Assembly (NCBI RefSeq): GCF_003573695.1
Contig: NC_039359.1
Location: 135,619,939 to 135,683,938 of the forward strand
DNA length: 64,000 bases
Source: Papaver somniferum
Taxonomy: Eukaryota > Streptophyta > Magnoliopsida > Ranunculales > Papaveraceae
Direction: 5' to 3'
The position numbers and the translations under genes were made by a program. The notes beneath the pieces are model-generated. The model worked only from the letters and a program-made list of their open reading frames with translations. It had not been told where the DNA came from and searched no databases. Of this stretch, positions 48,501-59,911 are shown piece by piece (positions within the stretch are counted from its first letter, which is position 1; each line of letters begins with the position of its first letter).

Positions 48501-48589
48501 CACCTTTGATTGCATTTCCTTTTCTCTTTGCTCTTCCATAATTGCTTGTACTGATAGTTCTGTTCACGTGCTTAATGTTTTTTGTTTGC

Positions 48590-49398
48590 TTATCACTAAA
48601 CAGGATGGGTGTTGTTACCATTTTAGTTTTGATTTTGTAAATTAATCATCCATAGCTCCACTTTGAAAGACCAAACCTTCTTCTTCTTCTTTTTTTCCTT
48701 TCGTGGGGAAAGAAAACGTGGCGGTGGAATTCTGGATATTTTTACACTCGTTTTCATTTTTTGAGTCAAAATTGGGTAACTGGTTATTGAAAAATAGTGT
48801 AAAAATTAGGGTTGCACAACGGGTAGGGTGGATTGAAATGGCCTTTTTCGCCACCCTACCCGTTTAATGGCGGGTAAAAGAAGTTTACCCGACATTAAGC
48901 GGGTAAGATCCTACCCAACCAACCAAATTGCATGTTGAGTAGGTGGGTGGCGGTATAACAATTATTTTTTTGTTTTTTTTCTTTTGCATGTTCTGGAAAC
49001 TGGACCTTCTGGTTACTACCTCGACTGTATATATATATAAAATGCTTCCCAAAAAAAAAGAAAAAAAAATCAAGCGGAAAAATTTCAAATATTGCGTGTT
49101 CTCTTGTCAAATTTACTTGTTAAACTACCATACAGAAAATTTCCCATAATCACCGTAGATTCTTACTCGTTTTAGAATCGAGTATTTCAATTTTCTCCCA
49201 CGTCTCATTCATGAATTTATTTTATGCTTTTATAATGCAAGAACGTGAACTATATAATCAACTACAGAAGCCAAAATCTTGTTCGCTTCGCTCGACAGGA
49301 AATGGAGTAATTTTATACAAACATCATGAAAAAAGTTAATCCTTGATTCACTCAGTATCAATGTGGTATAGCATCTCACTCGTATGAGGCATGAAAAT
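48590..49398. repeat. R block, copy 3, first part
   Basis: This shares gttaccattttagtttgat (with one extra T), gaaaacgtggcggtggaatt, tctcccacgtctcattcat and gatgtggtatagcat-type landmarks with copies 1 and 2. It is interrupted by a solo LTR at 49399. Confidence 0.6.
48807..48960. mobile_element. possible hAT-type MITE fragment
   Basis: TAGGGTTGCACAACGGGTAG resembles hAT terminal repeats of plants. The following 150 bases are GC-richer, with repeats of gggtgg/ccaccc, and are absent from R copies 1 and 2. The second end is not clear. Confidence 0.35.
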
Positions 49399-50049
49399 TG
49401 TTGGGTATATATTTTAAAATATTTCTTTTGTGCATTTATTTCAACAATTTGAACATGGCCCAGTGGTTAAGCGTTTTGGGCATTGAGGGTTAGGTCTCAG
49501 GTTCGAATCCCTCTCCCTACTCATTGGGTACATGATATATTAGTCCCAGTCCGGGACCTTGGGAGGTCTTTTGAATTTGGAAAGTTTTTTTTGTTGTTTT
49601 TAAAAATATTTTTTTACGTTTTCACTGGCTTTAATTACAAATTCAACTGTATTTATTTTGGCATAAATTACTTGGCCGTTTTTGAACTGTTAGAGAGGAT
49701 TTTATGGACACAATTAAAACCAAAATTGTTCCCATTCATTTTGTCTTAATTACAAAGGTTATAAAAACCCATTGTATGAGTTTTTCTTTTTTCCTTATAC
49801 TGTTTTTGTGAATCAAGAGACCAAGTTTTCTGAACAACATTAAGAGAGTGAAAGTGATTGATTTCTCACTCTCTGCGTGAGAGATCGACGAAAGTCTTTC
49901 TCGTGACGAAGATAGACTGTTTGCACAAAACTCGAGGTAGAGCCACAGAACGTCTTAAAGAGAGCGACCAGGTCGTGACTCAGCCGTCAGTTTGAATTTT
50001 GTGTTTAACCCCTTGTTTTGCAGTTTTGAAATCGGCAATTGTTCCAACA
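49399..50049 (+). repeat. solo LTR, copia-style, 651 bp
   Basis: It starts TGTTGGGTATA and ends TTGTTCCAACA, giving the perfect ends TGTTGG/CCAACA. The flanks are aaaat and aaaaa, a possible imperfect 5-bp duplication. R copy 3 resumes on the far side at aaaatcaccac, which confirms an insertion. No interior or second LTR is present. Confidence 0.7.
49456..49510 (+). other. Pol III-type A and B boxes inside the solo LTR
   Basis: TGGCCCAGTGG (49456-49466) fits the A box and GGTTCGAATCC (49500-49510) the B box consensus, 33 bases apart. They do not close into a tRNA cloverleaf. A tRNA-derived SINE inserted in the LTR, or tRNA-like boxes native to it, are both possible. Confidence 0.6.
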
Positions 50050-50702
50050 AAAAAATCACCACTAACTTGCAATTTAGTGACTTAGTTTTCAGGTTAACTG
50101 TAGAACGCAACTATTTCAAAAATATATGGACAACAAATGCTAAGAAAGGTTTATGAAACAACTAAACTCATATCTGTTTTTCAAGATTGATGTAACAGGT
50201 TACCAAATGCTACATAGAATTACCAAATTCATATGAAACACCACTATTATAATCCCTCGAATGGTAATGTCTCACTAAAATTTACTAACCCGCCCAACTC
50301 CATAGAGTTCTGGATTTTATTTTATTTTTGGGTTGGGGGAGGGGGGGGGGGGTGTTTCAGGGGATATAAGATGCTAAGCAGTTATAATCCCTGGAATGGT
50401 AATATCTCATTAAAATTTACTAACCCTCCCAGCCCCATAAAGTTCTGGATCTTTTGGGGGGTTATTTCAGGGGATATAAGATGCTAAGCAGCATCTAACA
50501 ATTTTTCTGCAAATGAGTATCGACGAAGGCATGAGATGCATGAGTCCAAGGGATAGTAACCTAAGATAACAAATAGCAACCGTCAATTGATAATGTCCTT
50601 TTTACCTTAAAGCATAGCATATGATTGAGAGAGAGGAAAATACAGCGAGACCCATCAATGTCCAATCCGTTATGGTGGAGAGTAATGGCGATTTTGGAAT
50701 TA
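50050..50702. repeat. R block, copy 3, second part
   Basis: It carries agttttcagg, agcatagcatatgattgag and tggtggagagtaatgg landmarks. An internal near-duplicate (aatccctcgaatggtaat and aatccctggaatggtaat, about 130 bases apart) is followed in one case by a long G run near 50340. It ends at the TA where the pogo-like element entered. Confidence 0.6.
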
Positions 50703-51136
50703 CAATAAAAACTCCATATATTAATAGCGTTGGGACTTCACAAAATTATTAATATATGGAGTTTATTAATATAGGGAGATATAGCAAAATAATGTTTCTT
50801 TTTTTTTGCTAATTCAAAGTATGTAAATGATAATGGATATGGATGTCTTCCTTAATCATCCAAATGAGCAACAAGCCGTATATGATTAAACTGAAGAACA
50901 AATCATCGACGAAATTAGACAAGAAGCGGAGGGAGATAATCTTGATGATGATAACAAAAGTATCACGCCAGAAAGCTCTAAACATGCTCGACAAGTTGGA
51001 AATTTTTTGGCCTCAACAAGAAGGTGCACACAGTAATAAGGTCTTACGCATACGCAAATCAAAAGATGCAATAACAATCCAAAAAGTCACATCCTTTTCT
51101 CAGATAACTATAGATAAGTATTTTATGTCATCTTAA
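50703..51136 (+). pseudogene. pogo/Lemi-like transposon, deletion remnant
   Basis: The left end CAATAAAAACTCC follows a TA dinucleotide, as for pogo elements. Two arms of 16 bases (aactccatatattaat and its exact complement) form the sub-terminal fold. Next to it come only the last 90-100 codons of a plant CENP-B/pogo-type transposase: an acidic stretch with LTEEQIIDEI in one frame and LEIFWPQQ plus SQITIDKYF in the next. The catalytic DDD/E part is deleted and the right TIR is missing. Confidence 0.65.
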
Positions 51137-52138
51137 ATTTCGATGTAACAAGATCTATAAGTTTCCATAACTGGACATATAATTGATTCATTCTAGTACC
51201 CAACATATCGTTTGATATTTGTTCGAGTGTAGTTGGTTCTAGTATCCGACTTCGATGCCTGAACTTAAGGGTCTAAGATTGGCTTTTCACTTTACTCATA
51301 GATGGGACTTCAGTAGACTCAACCTTCCCATCTCGAACTCATGTTCTACCGTTTACATCAAGGGGATTCTAGGAATGCCTTACAACCAAGAAACTCATCT
51401 GGAACATCCAATCCTGTGATGCTTGCAACAAGTTGCTACTAGTAGAGTATTGAGGTCCGCAACCCACTGTACGATCCTAGAAGCAGCAATGGGCCATAAC
51501 TGAAAGATCTTGGAAACTGACTTGCATTCAAAAAGTGATGTTGTCTATACTAGGCCCTTTCTTTTCTCATGGCATTGATAGTTAGGAGTGTTTATTGGCT
51601 CTGAGGGAGTAGGTGGCTCGCCAGCCACGATCAGCGTGGAAGCATATCCCTCAGGTTTGTTCTCTACGTTTGACTCATCTATATGCTGCATTTAATCTTA
51701 TTTTCACTCCTGACATTATTTTGAGTATTCCTCTTTGCTTTATCCCCCTGGCACATTACATCCCTCTTCTACTCATTTCCCTTATTATTTCAAAAATTGG
51801 AGGTTAATCCGGGGAGTAGGAGATAGAAAATGTCTGGTAGTCTAGTCGAATAAGTTGGGAAAGACCTTTATAGAAGCCTATAACAAGAAACAAAGGTTTG
51901 TTCACCTTTGAGTGCCGACTTCAGATTGGCATGCGGTAGAAGACATAGTTAATTTATTTGGTTGAGGGAAAGACTTTTATCTTTATGATCTGGTTGTTGA
52001 ACTGTAGTACCTTGTTCCTAGAATGTTTATGAGACTAGAGCAAATGGGGCACACTTTAAGATGAGAGTTTATTGGAACTTAAGTCAATATAGGGTCTTTT
52101 GTTTTACCAGAGTCTACAGGAACGCCTAAAGTATAGTG
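51137..52138. other. no recognised feature
   Basis: About 1 kb without long frames, LTR ends or known motifs. It is less AT-rich than its surroundings. Confidence 0.4.
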
Positions 52139-54601
52139 TGTTAGAGCATTGCTCGGTCGAACTCGCATGTGTTGCTATCTCAAGCATGTTTGTCAAGTTT
52201 AGTTGTCAAAATTATATGTCTTGATTTCTAGACTACTTATAGCTAAGTCTCGGTTTAGGATAGTTTAGTGTAGTTGAGCTCCAGACTCCATGGCGATCAT
52301 CTTACGAAGACGAAGAACTACTTAAGGAACCAGTGAAACTTCATCCGACTAAAAGGTATGTGGAGACTTGAACTTATCTATCACTCAAAAGTCTATCTAC
52401 TCTATCTCCTACTCTTGAGACAAAGTTGTATAAGTATGATAGTTTTCATACATAAATTACATTTGTTATTTCGAGCCGAGTTTACTCGCCTATATTTTTC
52501 TCGAAATATGTGTTGGTAAGCTTTCGCTTTAACCACTCTTCATCTTAACCCGTGATGAAAGTCATGATGACGTTTCAATCTTGAAAATAGCTTTGATGAC
52601 GATAGTCGTGAATAACGATTGTTATAACATTATAGAAGAATGTTTCAATGATTAAAATGTGGAGTTGAGATTACGTAACCAACTATGGATATAAGCATAT
52701 ATAATATGTTCATACATTAGTCTATAAATCCATGTGTCGGAAACCAAGTGTATGCATATGTGTGCATACGGTATTGGTGAAGGAGACAGGTTGAGTACGC
52801 ATACCCGTACGCGTACCAGCGGAAGTTTTCGAACCGAAAATTTCTACTGAGTTTGTAAGTTTGAAAACTTGTTAAACCAGTCACCTTGGGTACGCATACC
52901 CGTACGCGTACCCACAAAAGTTTTTGACCGAAAATTTCTGCTGAGTTTGTAAACTCAATTCCGGTAGCTATGGTACACGTACCTGTACGCGTACCCAAGT
53001 TGGTTATATTTCTCAAATCGGAAGTTCATGAACTTAAACAATAAATCAATAAGTAATGCAATCTTTGAAAACCATGGGTATATTATTCATGAATTGATTC
53101 AAGTGAACCAAACCGATTTTGTTTCAATTGTGTCTATTTATAAAGACCTAAGCAATTGAACAACTCTTTAACTAGTTCTTATGAGTCATTTGAACTAGTT
53201 ATGTGAAGAAGATGAATATGGTTAATATGGAAGTACTCATATGGCTAACCATTGGTTAACTATTTGTGAACCAACTAAGTGTACACGTTTAGGTACGGTT
53301 ACTCAAACCTAAATGAAATATATTTTATTTGTGTGTGACAAGTTAAGTTTCGATCTAACGGTTGAAAGATATTATCTTGGTTAAATCAGGTTTTTCATCT
53401 AACGTTGAATATTGAATGCTTTGTTACCAAGGTAACTTGGATTCCAAACCCTGATTTGAAAACTATATAAAGGAGACATCTAACAACTGGAAAAACTAAT
53501 CCCTACACCTCCTGTGTGATACTAGTTGGTTTTGCTAGAGTCGATTCTCCTTTAACCTTAGGTTTCTTCTCGAGACCCTATAGGTTAACGACTGAAAGAC
53601 TTCATTGGGATTGTGAAGCCAGACGAAACTACTTCTCTTGTAGTTTAGCGATCTGATCTTGTCATTTTCTATCGTACGAGTTCAATTGAATAATTGGCTT
53701 GAGATTATATCTCCGATAGGTCAAGATAAAAATAAATCACAAACATCTTCGTCTCATCGTTTGTGATTCCGCAATATCTAGTTTCGCTACCATACGATTT
53801 AGATTATTGTGAGGTGATTGATAATACTAGGTTGTTCCTCGGGAATATAAGTCCGGTTTATCAATTGGTTCATGTTCACCTTGATTTATCAAAAGATGGA
53901 ACAAAACTTGTAGGTATTTCTGTGGGAGACAGATTTATCTATCATCGTAGACTTTTATGTGTGATAAATATTTGTTTATTAAAGTCTTCGACTTTGGGTC
54001 GTAGCAACTCTTAGTTGTGGGTGAGATCAGCTAAGGGAATCAAGTGCGCAGTTTCCTGCTGGGATCAGAGACATAAGGAGCGCAACTGTGCCTTGGATCA
54101 GTGTGAGATTGATTGGGGTTCAACTACAGTCCAGACCGAAGTTAGTTTGTAGTAGGCTAGTGTCTGTAGCGTCTTAGTACAGTATGTGTTCAATCTGGAC
54201 TAGATCCCGGGGTTTTTCTTCATTTGCGGTTTCCTCGTTAAAAAAATTCCGGTGTTTGTGTTATTTCTTTTCCGCATTATATTTTGTTATATAATTGAAA
54301 TATCACAGGTTGTGTGTTAAGATCAATCAATTGGAATATCCAACCTTTGGTTGTTGATTTATATTGATTGATACTTGAACATTGGTCTTTGGTACCATTC
54401 AAGTTATTTCACATAATAATCAGGCTCACGTATTTCTATATGTTCGATTTGCTGATTACATTGTGAATAGAGATATTAGAACTCTTTGATATACTTTATT
54501 AAGATTGAGTCTAGTTGATTCTCTTGATAGTATATTGGAGTTTGTCCATACAGATTGCTAATTGAAATATTGGGTGAGGTTGTTATACCCCCGCTTTGTC
54601 A
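52139..54601 (+). repeat. S2 Sirevirus-like LTR, plus strand, no interior attached
   Basis: It starts TGTTAGAGCATTGCTCGG and ends cccccgctttgtca, 2463 bp, homologous over its length to the S3 LTR in inverse orientation. It lacks a primer site after it and a polypurine tract before it. The flanks (tagtg and ctatc) do not match, so a simple solo LTR is not supported. Three palindromic GTACGCGTAC-type units lie near 52795, 52889 and 52972. Confidence 0.8.
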
Positions 54602-54922
54602 CTATCTTTTATCAATACTTTCATACCGACATAATAGAGATAACTTTTTAACAAGTATGGGATAGCACAGGTTCACGGATGCAAACAACATATCCCATAA
54701 CCATTTGCAATATATAAAATCATAAAGATTAAAATTGCAAACATCATCTTCCAAAAAACTTAGAATTTAAATAAATAAGTCTAAAAACATTGAAGATGAA
54801 AAAGTTGGAGATAGCTATGTGTACTCACAATAATGGCTATTCCAAACCCTAGTTATTCTTCTAAAAACACAAGAAATAAATTCTCATAAGAAGATTTACT
54901 AGACTAAATAAATCAAAACAAC
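54602..54922. other. AT-rich spacer
   Basis: No frames or known repeats. It may be S3 interior downstream of the small frame at 54923-55206. Confidence 0.35.
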
Positions 54923-55206
54923 TCAGATAAGATCAACAACCATGGAACGGACAAGTGCGAGTTCATCAGTTGCTTTCTTTAGCTCCTCCTTCAAAAACAC
55001 TAGGTTCTTGGATGCAATCTCAAGATGTTCACGAACGACCTCAAAATCTTGAAGAAGATTTCCAACCAATTGAAGAGACATCTGGATTGGAAGATCATTT
55101 TCATGATCATAAAGCAAATAACAGGGATGGGATCATCATCAAGTTCGAAAGTTACATCATCAAAGTTGTTTTCCTTTTTGCTTCCTTCCATCGTGCACTT
55201 GCTCAA
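54923..55206 (-). pseudogene. small frameshifted ORF, coiled coil, unknown
   Basis: Two overlapping minus-strand frames (55206-55000, 55117-54923) read as one product of about 90 residues with a shift near 55112. The first part is acidic (FDDVTFELDDDPIPVIC); the second is a predicted coiled coil (EELKKATDELALVRS). Upstream lies a leader with aaaccctagg. I do not recognise it. It is either an extra ORF of the S3 element or a captured host fragment. Confidence 0.4.
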
Positions 55207-55620
55207 TCAAACCCAGAAGAGCTCTTGACGTCACCGTACCAACATATATATCAAAAAATTTATACATATTTAAATGATAATTTCCACAAGAGAAACCTAG
55301 GGTTTCTTGCATACGTTTGGTAACGGACCGGGTGCACAGATTAATGGTTAAGACCCAAGGCGAGGTCGATGGAGCAAATAAGTTTTGAGTCGATGACAGG
55401 AATATTTGATACAAAGTGACTCGACTGTCATTATAGGAAGAAAAACTAGTGTATATTAAGAAGGCATTTTAAAATAAAATTGTTCGGAGCAAAATACAAA
55501 AAAAAAAAAAGTATCAATGTCATCACAATACAACATAGACCATTTGTCAAGAAGGTATATTCTCGGGGGTTATGTGTATCTTCTCATTGGTCCATAGAGA
55601 CGATACACATAAGAAAATAA
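55207..55620. other. spacer with an 11-bp perfect inverted repeat
   Basis: ttatgtgtatc (55570-55580) and its exact complement (55602-55612) could form a stem with a 21-base loop. It lies right after the S3 gag stop. A run of A lies near 55500. Otherwise nothing is recognised. Confidence 0.4.
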
Positions 55621-57010
55621 TCAAGTTGTATGTTGATGAACCTGAAGTTCATCAGTGGTATTGACACACTCCTTTTTACTCTTCTGGCTTATAACTGAAC
55701 TCTTGTACATATTTTCAAAAGAATTATCAGGAGAAAGATAAGAGTTACCTGAATCAGCTGCTTTCCTCTCCTTCTTGATCTTGCGCTTGAGACCGTTGAT
55801 ACTAGTCTTGAGTTCTGAAACACGATTATTGATGTGGATATAATCAGGAACACTTATTTTAGAAGCAAGATCATTGTTAAGGGAAAGAGAGGTTTTTGAA
55901 GAATTTTTCTTTTCTCGATATCTTTTTCTCCTTACAGGTCTTTCAGAGTTATCAGTCATCCATATAACATTGTTCCTTTTTCCAATGTTAGTAGAAGGAA
56001 TGTTATGTTCATGACCAGGAAGTGGCCCACTAGAATACTTTTCTTGACTGTGGAATGAATTTCTAACTGAACACTGAGGGACAGGTTTAATAACTTCTTG
56101 AAACATCCATATGAGAATGTTGTTAAGCTTTTCATTTCGTAGACGAAGATGACATCTTCTTTCAATGTGACCTTTCTTTCCGCAATAAAAACAGTTGACA
56201 AGAAAGTTTTTAACCGTCTTCAACTGAGTAGTCCGTGTAGGCTGGCGTACATTATTTATAGATACATCTGCAGCTGTAGATTGAAGAAGGTCTCTTGCTT
56301 TAACAAAGTTCACCTTACCAGTGCTTGGAGCCTCTATACCTTTATATCCCAAACCACGTGTATCACGATGTTCTTTACATGCTCCAAGCATAAAAGATAG
56401 TTTTGTAGAGCTAGAATTGATTTTTTTTTTTTAAATTCTCTTCTAAAGTTTTGACCTTTTCAAGAGAATCATTAAGATCAGTCTCCAATTGTTTTTCTCG
56501 AGTGAGAAAAGCTTTTTATCTGTCATTAAAACATTCTTGTTGAGAGACATATCTTGCTTTGGTTTCTGCAAGTGTTTCTTTCAATACAAGGATATTTCGA
56601 CGAAGATCATCACATTCAAAATCCTTTGAACATATATATTCGTTACGATCTTTAAGAGTAGCTTGTAATAAGCTATAACGAGAATCATACCCCTTAAAGA
56701 GTTTTCTCAATTTTCTGTTTTCAACACAGAGAGGATTTAAAAATTCAGCCTAGCAGGATGTTAACCTATTTTTCTTTAGGAGATGATCAAAGAGAATGAT
56801 GTACTGAGAGACTTCTTCTTCGACATTTTGTCCTTCTTCTGAATCACTTTCATCAGAAAGTTCATTTAACTGTTCATCAAGGCGGGCTTCCCAGTTAAGT
56901 GTGAATTTAAAAGAAGATGTCGAAATAGGATTCTCAGTGGAACCAGGACAATTAACCAAGTTGGAATATCCGTGAGCTGGTGGTGCGTGATCAGAGATGT
57001 TCTTGTCCAT
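55621..57010 (-). pseudogene. gag: S3 gag, Sirevirus-like, with frameshift
   Basis: The frame starts at ATG 57010 (MDKNISDHAPP). A stop near 56752 and another near 56518 lie in the same frame; a shift near the T run at 56420 leads to the last open part, 56391-55621. That part carries the phrase RGLGYKG, usual just before the knuckle in copia elements, then the CCHC knuckle CFYCGKKGHIERRC near 56175 and a Lys/Arg-rich C-terminus ending QVHQHTT. The central part is coiled coil. No protease, integrase or reverse transcriptase follows, so S3 appears to be gag-only. Confidence 0.72.
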
Positions 57011-57053
57011 ATCATATCGCTACAAACACAGAGGTATTTAATGTGTTTGCCTT

Positions 57054-57064
57054 CTCTGATACCA
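57054..57064 (-). other. S3 primer-binding site, tRNA-Met
   Basis: On the minus strand TGGTATCAGAG lies two bases after the LTR end. This is the standard initiator-Met site of plant Ty1/copia elements. Confidence 0.8.
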
Positions 57065-57066
57065 AT

Positions 57067-59523
57067 TGAAAATGCGGGGGTCTAACAACCACAACCAACA
57101 ATTCGTTTGACAATCTGAGAGGACTTACTTTAATATACTTTCTAGAGAATCAACTAGACAGTCAGACTCTATCTAGAGAAAAGTATATACAAGAGTTTTA
57201 TATCTCTAACTCTTACTTCAATCTGCAATCAACAAAAATAAATCTGCGAGCCCGATTGAATATAAGAGGAGTAAACTTGAACAGTACCAAAGACCAATAT
57301 TCAAGGATCAATCAATCTCAATCAACAACCAAAAGTTGGATTTCCTAATTGATCGATTCAATGTACAACTTATGATATTTCAAATATATAACAAAATATA
57401 ATGCGGAAAAGAAATAACACAAACACCAGAATTTTGTTAAAGAGGAAACCGCAAATGCAGAAAAACCCCGGGACCTAGTCCAGATTGAACACCATACTGT
57501 ATTAAGCCGCTACAGACTCTAGCCTACTACCAATTAACTTCAGACTGGACTGTAGTTGAACCCTAATCAATCTCACACTGATTCAAGGTATAGTTGCGTT
57601 CCTTACGTCTCTGATCCCAACAGGATACTACACACTTGATTCCCTTAGTTTATCTCACCCACAACCAAGAGTTGCTACAACCCAAAGTCGAAAACTTCAT
57701 AAAAAAATCTGTCTCACACAGAAAAGTCTATAGATTGAATAAATCTGCCTCCCACAGAAATACCAAGAGTTTTTGTTTCGTCTTTCGATAAATCAAGGTG
57801 AACAGGAACCAATTGATAAACCAGACTTATATTCCCGAAGAACAGCCTAGTATTATCAATCACCTCACAATAATCTTAATCGACTAGCGAAACAAGATAT
57901 TGTGGAATCACAGACGATGAGACGAAGATGTTTGTGATTACTTTTATCTTGCCTATCAGATAAATTAATCTCGCGTCAATTATTTCAATTGAACTCAATA
58001 CGATAGAATCGGGCACTATCAGAACACTCAACTACAAAGAAAATAGTTGGGTTTGGCTTCACAATCCCAATGAAGTCTTTGAAGTCGTTAACCTACAGGG
58101 TCTCGATAGAAACCTAAGGTTAAAGGAAATTCGACTCTAGTTTATGCAACTAGTAACACAAAGGAGATGTGGGGATTAAATTTCCCAGTTGCTAGAGTTC
58201 TCCTTTATATAGTTTTCAAATCAGGGTTTGCAATCCAAGTTAACTTGGTAACAAAGCATTCAATATTTACCGTTAGATGAAAAACCTGATTCAACTAATC
58301 TAATATCTTTCAACCGTTAGATCGAACTTAGTTTGTTACACACAATGAAATGTAACCTCATTTAGGTTTATGTAACCTTACCTAAACGTGTAGACGATGT
58401 TGGTTCACAAATAGTTAACCGAGGTTAGCCATATGATTACTCTCATATCAACCTTATTCATCTTAACCATAACTAGTTCAAATGACCCAAATGAAACTAG
58501 TTAAAGAGTTGTTCAATTGCTATATTCTCATAGATTTAAACAAGAATATAATTGAAGAAAAATTGGTTTGATTCACTCGAATCAATCATGAACATTATAG
58601 CCACGGTTTGCAAAGATTACATTCCTTATTATATAAATGTTTATGTTCATGTTCATAACCGATTTTAGAACTTTAACCTTCAAGTATGCAAACGGGTACG
58701 CATACTTGAAATACCCAGACTAAGATTGGGTTTCGTCAGTACGTAAATGGGTATGCGAACTTTCAATCTCAGCAGAAATTCTCGGACATGAAACTGTACG
58801 CCAGTACGCATACTTAGGTTCCCGGATTTCTCAAACCAACAGGTACACAAACGGATGCACATACTATGGTTCCCGGACATGGATTACATATGTGCAAGAG
58901 TGCACAACATGATATATCCAATAATGGTTAAGTGTTCTAAACTCTTATTTCAATCATTGAAACTTTCTTAGAGGATGACAACATCCGTTTTAACACACTA
59001 TTAGCATCAAAGCAATTTTCAAGTTATTGAAATAATCATAACGAAACATTCCAAGACTACACCAAATGATTGTATCACACAAACCATGTAAGATGTTACT
59101 CGAAAATTTTCACATGATATAAGATGAACTTGGTCGAAGCGAAAGCTTTCCAAAATATATTTCGAGAAATATGTAAGCGAGATAAACTCATCTCGAAATC
59201 TCAAATGTGTATATAGAAAACTATATCGTAATACGACTTATGTCTCAATATAGAAGATAGAGTAGAAATAGACTTTCCAAGTGATAGATGAGTTTAAGTC
59301 TCCACATACCTTTTGTCGATGAAGTTCCACAAGCTCCCCTTAGTAGTTCTTCGTCTTCAAATGATGAACGTCGTGAAGTCTAAGCTCAATTACACAATTT
59401 ATGTCCTAGTCCGAGACATTTATAAATTGGCTAGAAATCGAGACTTGTAGTTTTAATCACTAACATTGACAAACATGCTTGAGATAGCAACACATGCGAG
59501 TTCGACCGAGCAGTGCTCTAACA
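57067..59523 (-). repeat. S3 5' LTR, Sirevirus-like
   Basis: 2457 bp. On the minus strand it starts TGTTAGAGCACTGCTCGG and ends ACCCCCGCATTTTCA, followed by the Met primer site. It is the most complete reference for S1 and S2. The palindromic triplet near 58684, 58738 and 58800 is degenerate. The flank on its right is gttca; no second minus-strand LTR lies in the window. Confidence 0.88.
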
Positions 59524-59642
59524 GTTCATTGGTATCATCGTACAATGTAACCAACATAGAACAACAGTAATATCTTCTTCCATTGTAAAGACCGGGAGCG
59601 ACATTCGAGTGCAGTACAAATGTGCTTGAGATGGACCATCTT
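59524..59642. other. short unique spacer
   Basis: Probably the 3' untranslated part of the gene fragment that follows. No feature is recognised. Confidence 0.35.
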
Positions 59643-59911
59643 TTAGAATTTTAAAAACGCTTCATAACGAAAAGGTTTGCCGTGAGATTCCTCCCAATTA
59701 TCAAGAGCTGTTTGGATCACTTCATCTTTAGTTACACCGATGAACTTTTCTCGATCAATTTCCATTACCAGAGCAAGAAATGGCTGGACTGTAAGCCTAA
59801 TAGATTGAAAATGAGCACGCAATCGACGAGCATCTCGGTTTCCTGGGTTTCCCGTCAGTGAGACGAACATCGAAAAAACGCTCTCCCAAAAAGAACCATC
59901 TTGAAAGCCCA
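59643..59911 (-). pseudogene. C-terminal fragment of a Myb/SANT-like (PIF/Harbinger ORF1-type) gene
   Basis: About 88 codons on the minus strand, cut at the T4 LTR edge, end in YEAFLKF and a stop. Phrases: SFWESVFSMFVSLTGNPGNRD, RRLRAHFQ and GVTKDEVIQTALDNWEE. The pattern (aromatic-rich start, R-L-R-H-F, then a 'K-D-E-V-x-x-A' helix) resembles plant Myb-like proteins that accompany PIF/Harbinger transposons or NAM-associated domains. The first nine residues of the open frame come from LTR DNA and are not part of the gene. The upstream part must lie beyond the inserted T elements, outside the window. Confidence 0.45.

Noticed and set aside
49456..49510. A tRNA gene.
   Set aside because: Only the A and B boxes fit; the flanking bases do not pair into acceptor or anticodon stems.
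52139..54601. S2 as the 3' LTR of S3.
   Set aside because: S2 is inverted relative to S3, so the two cannot be the LTR pair of one unrearranged element.
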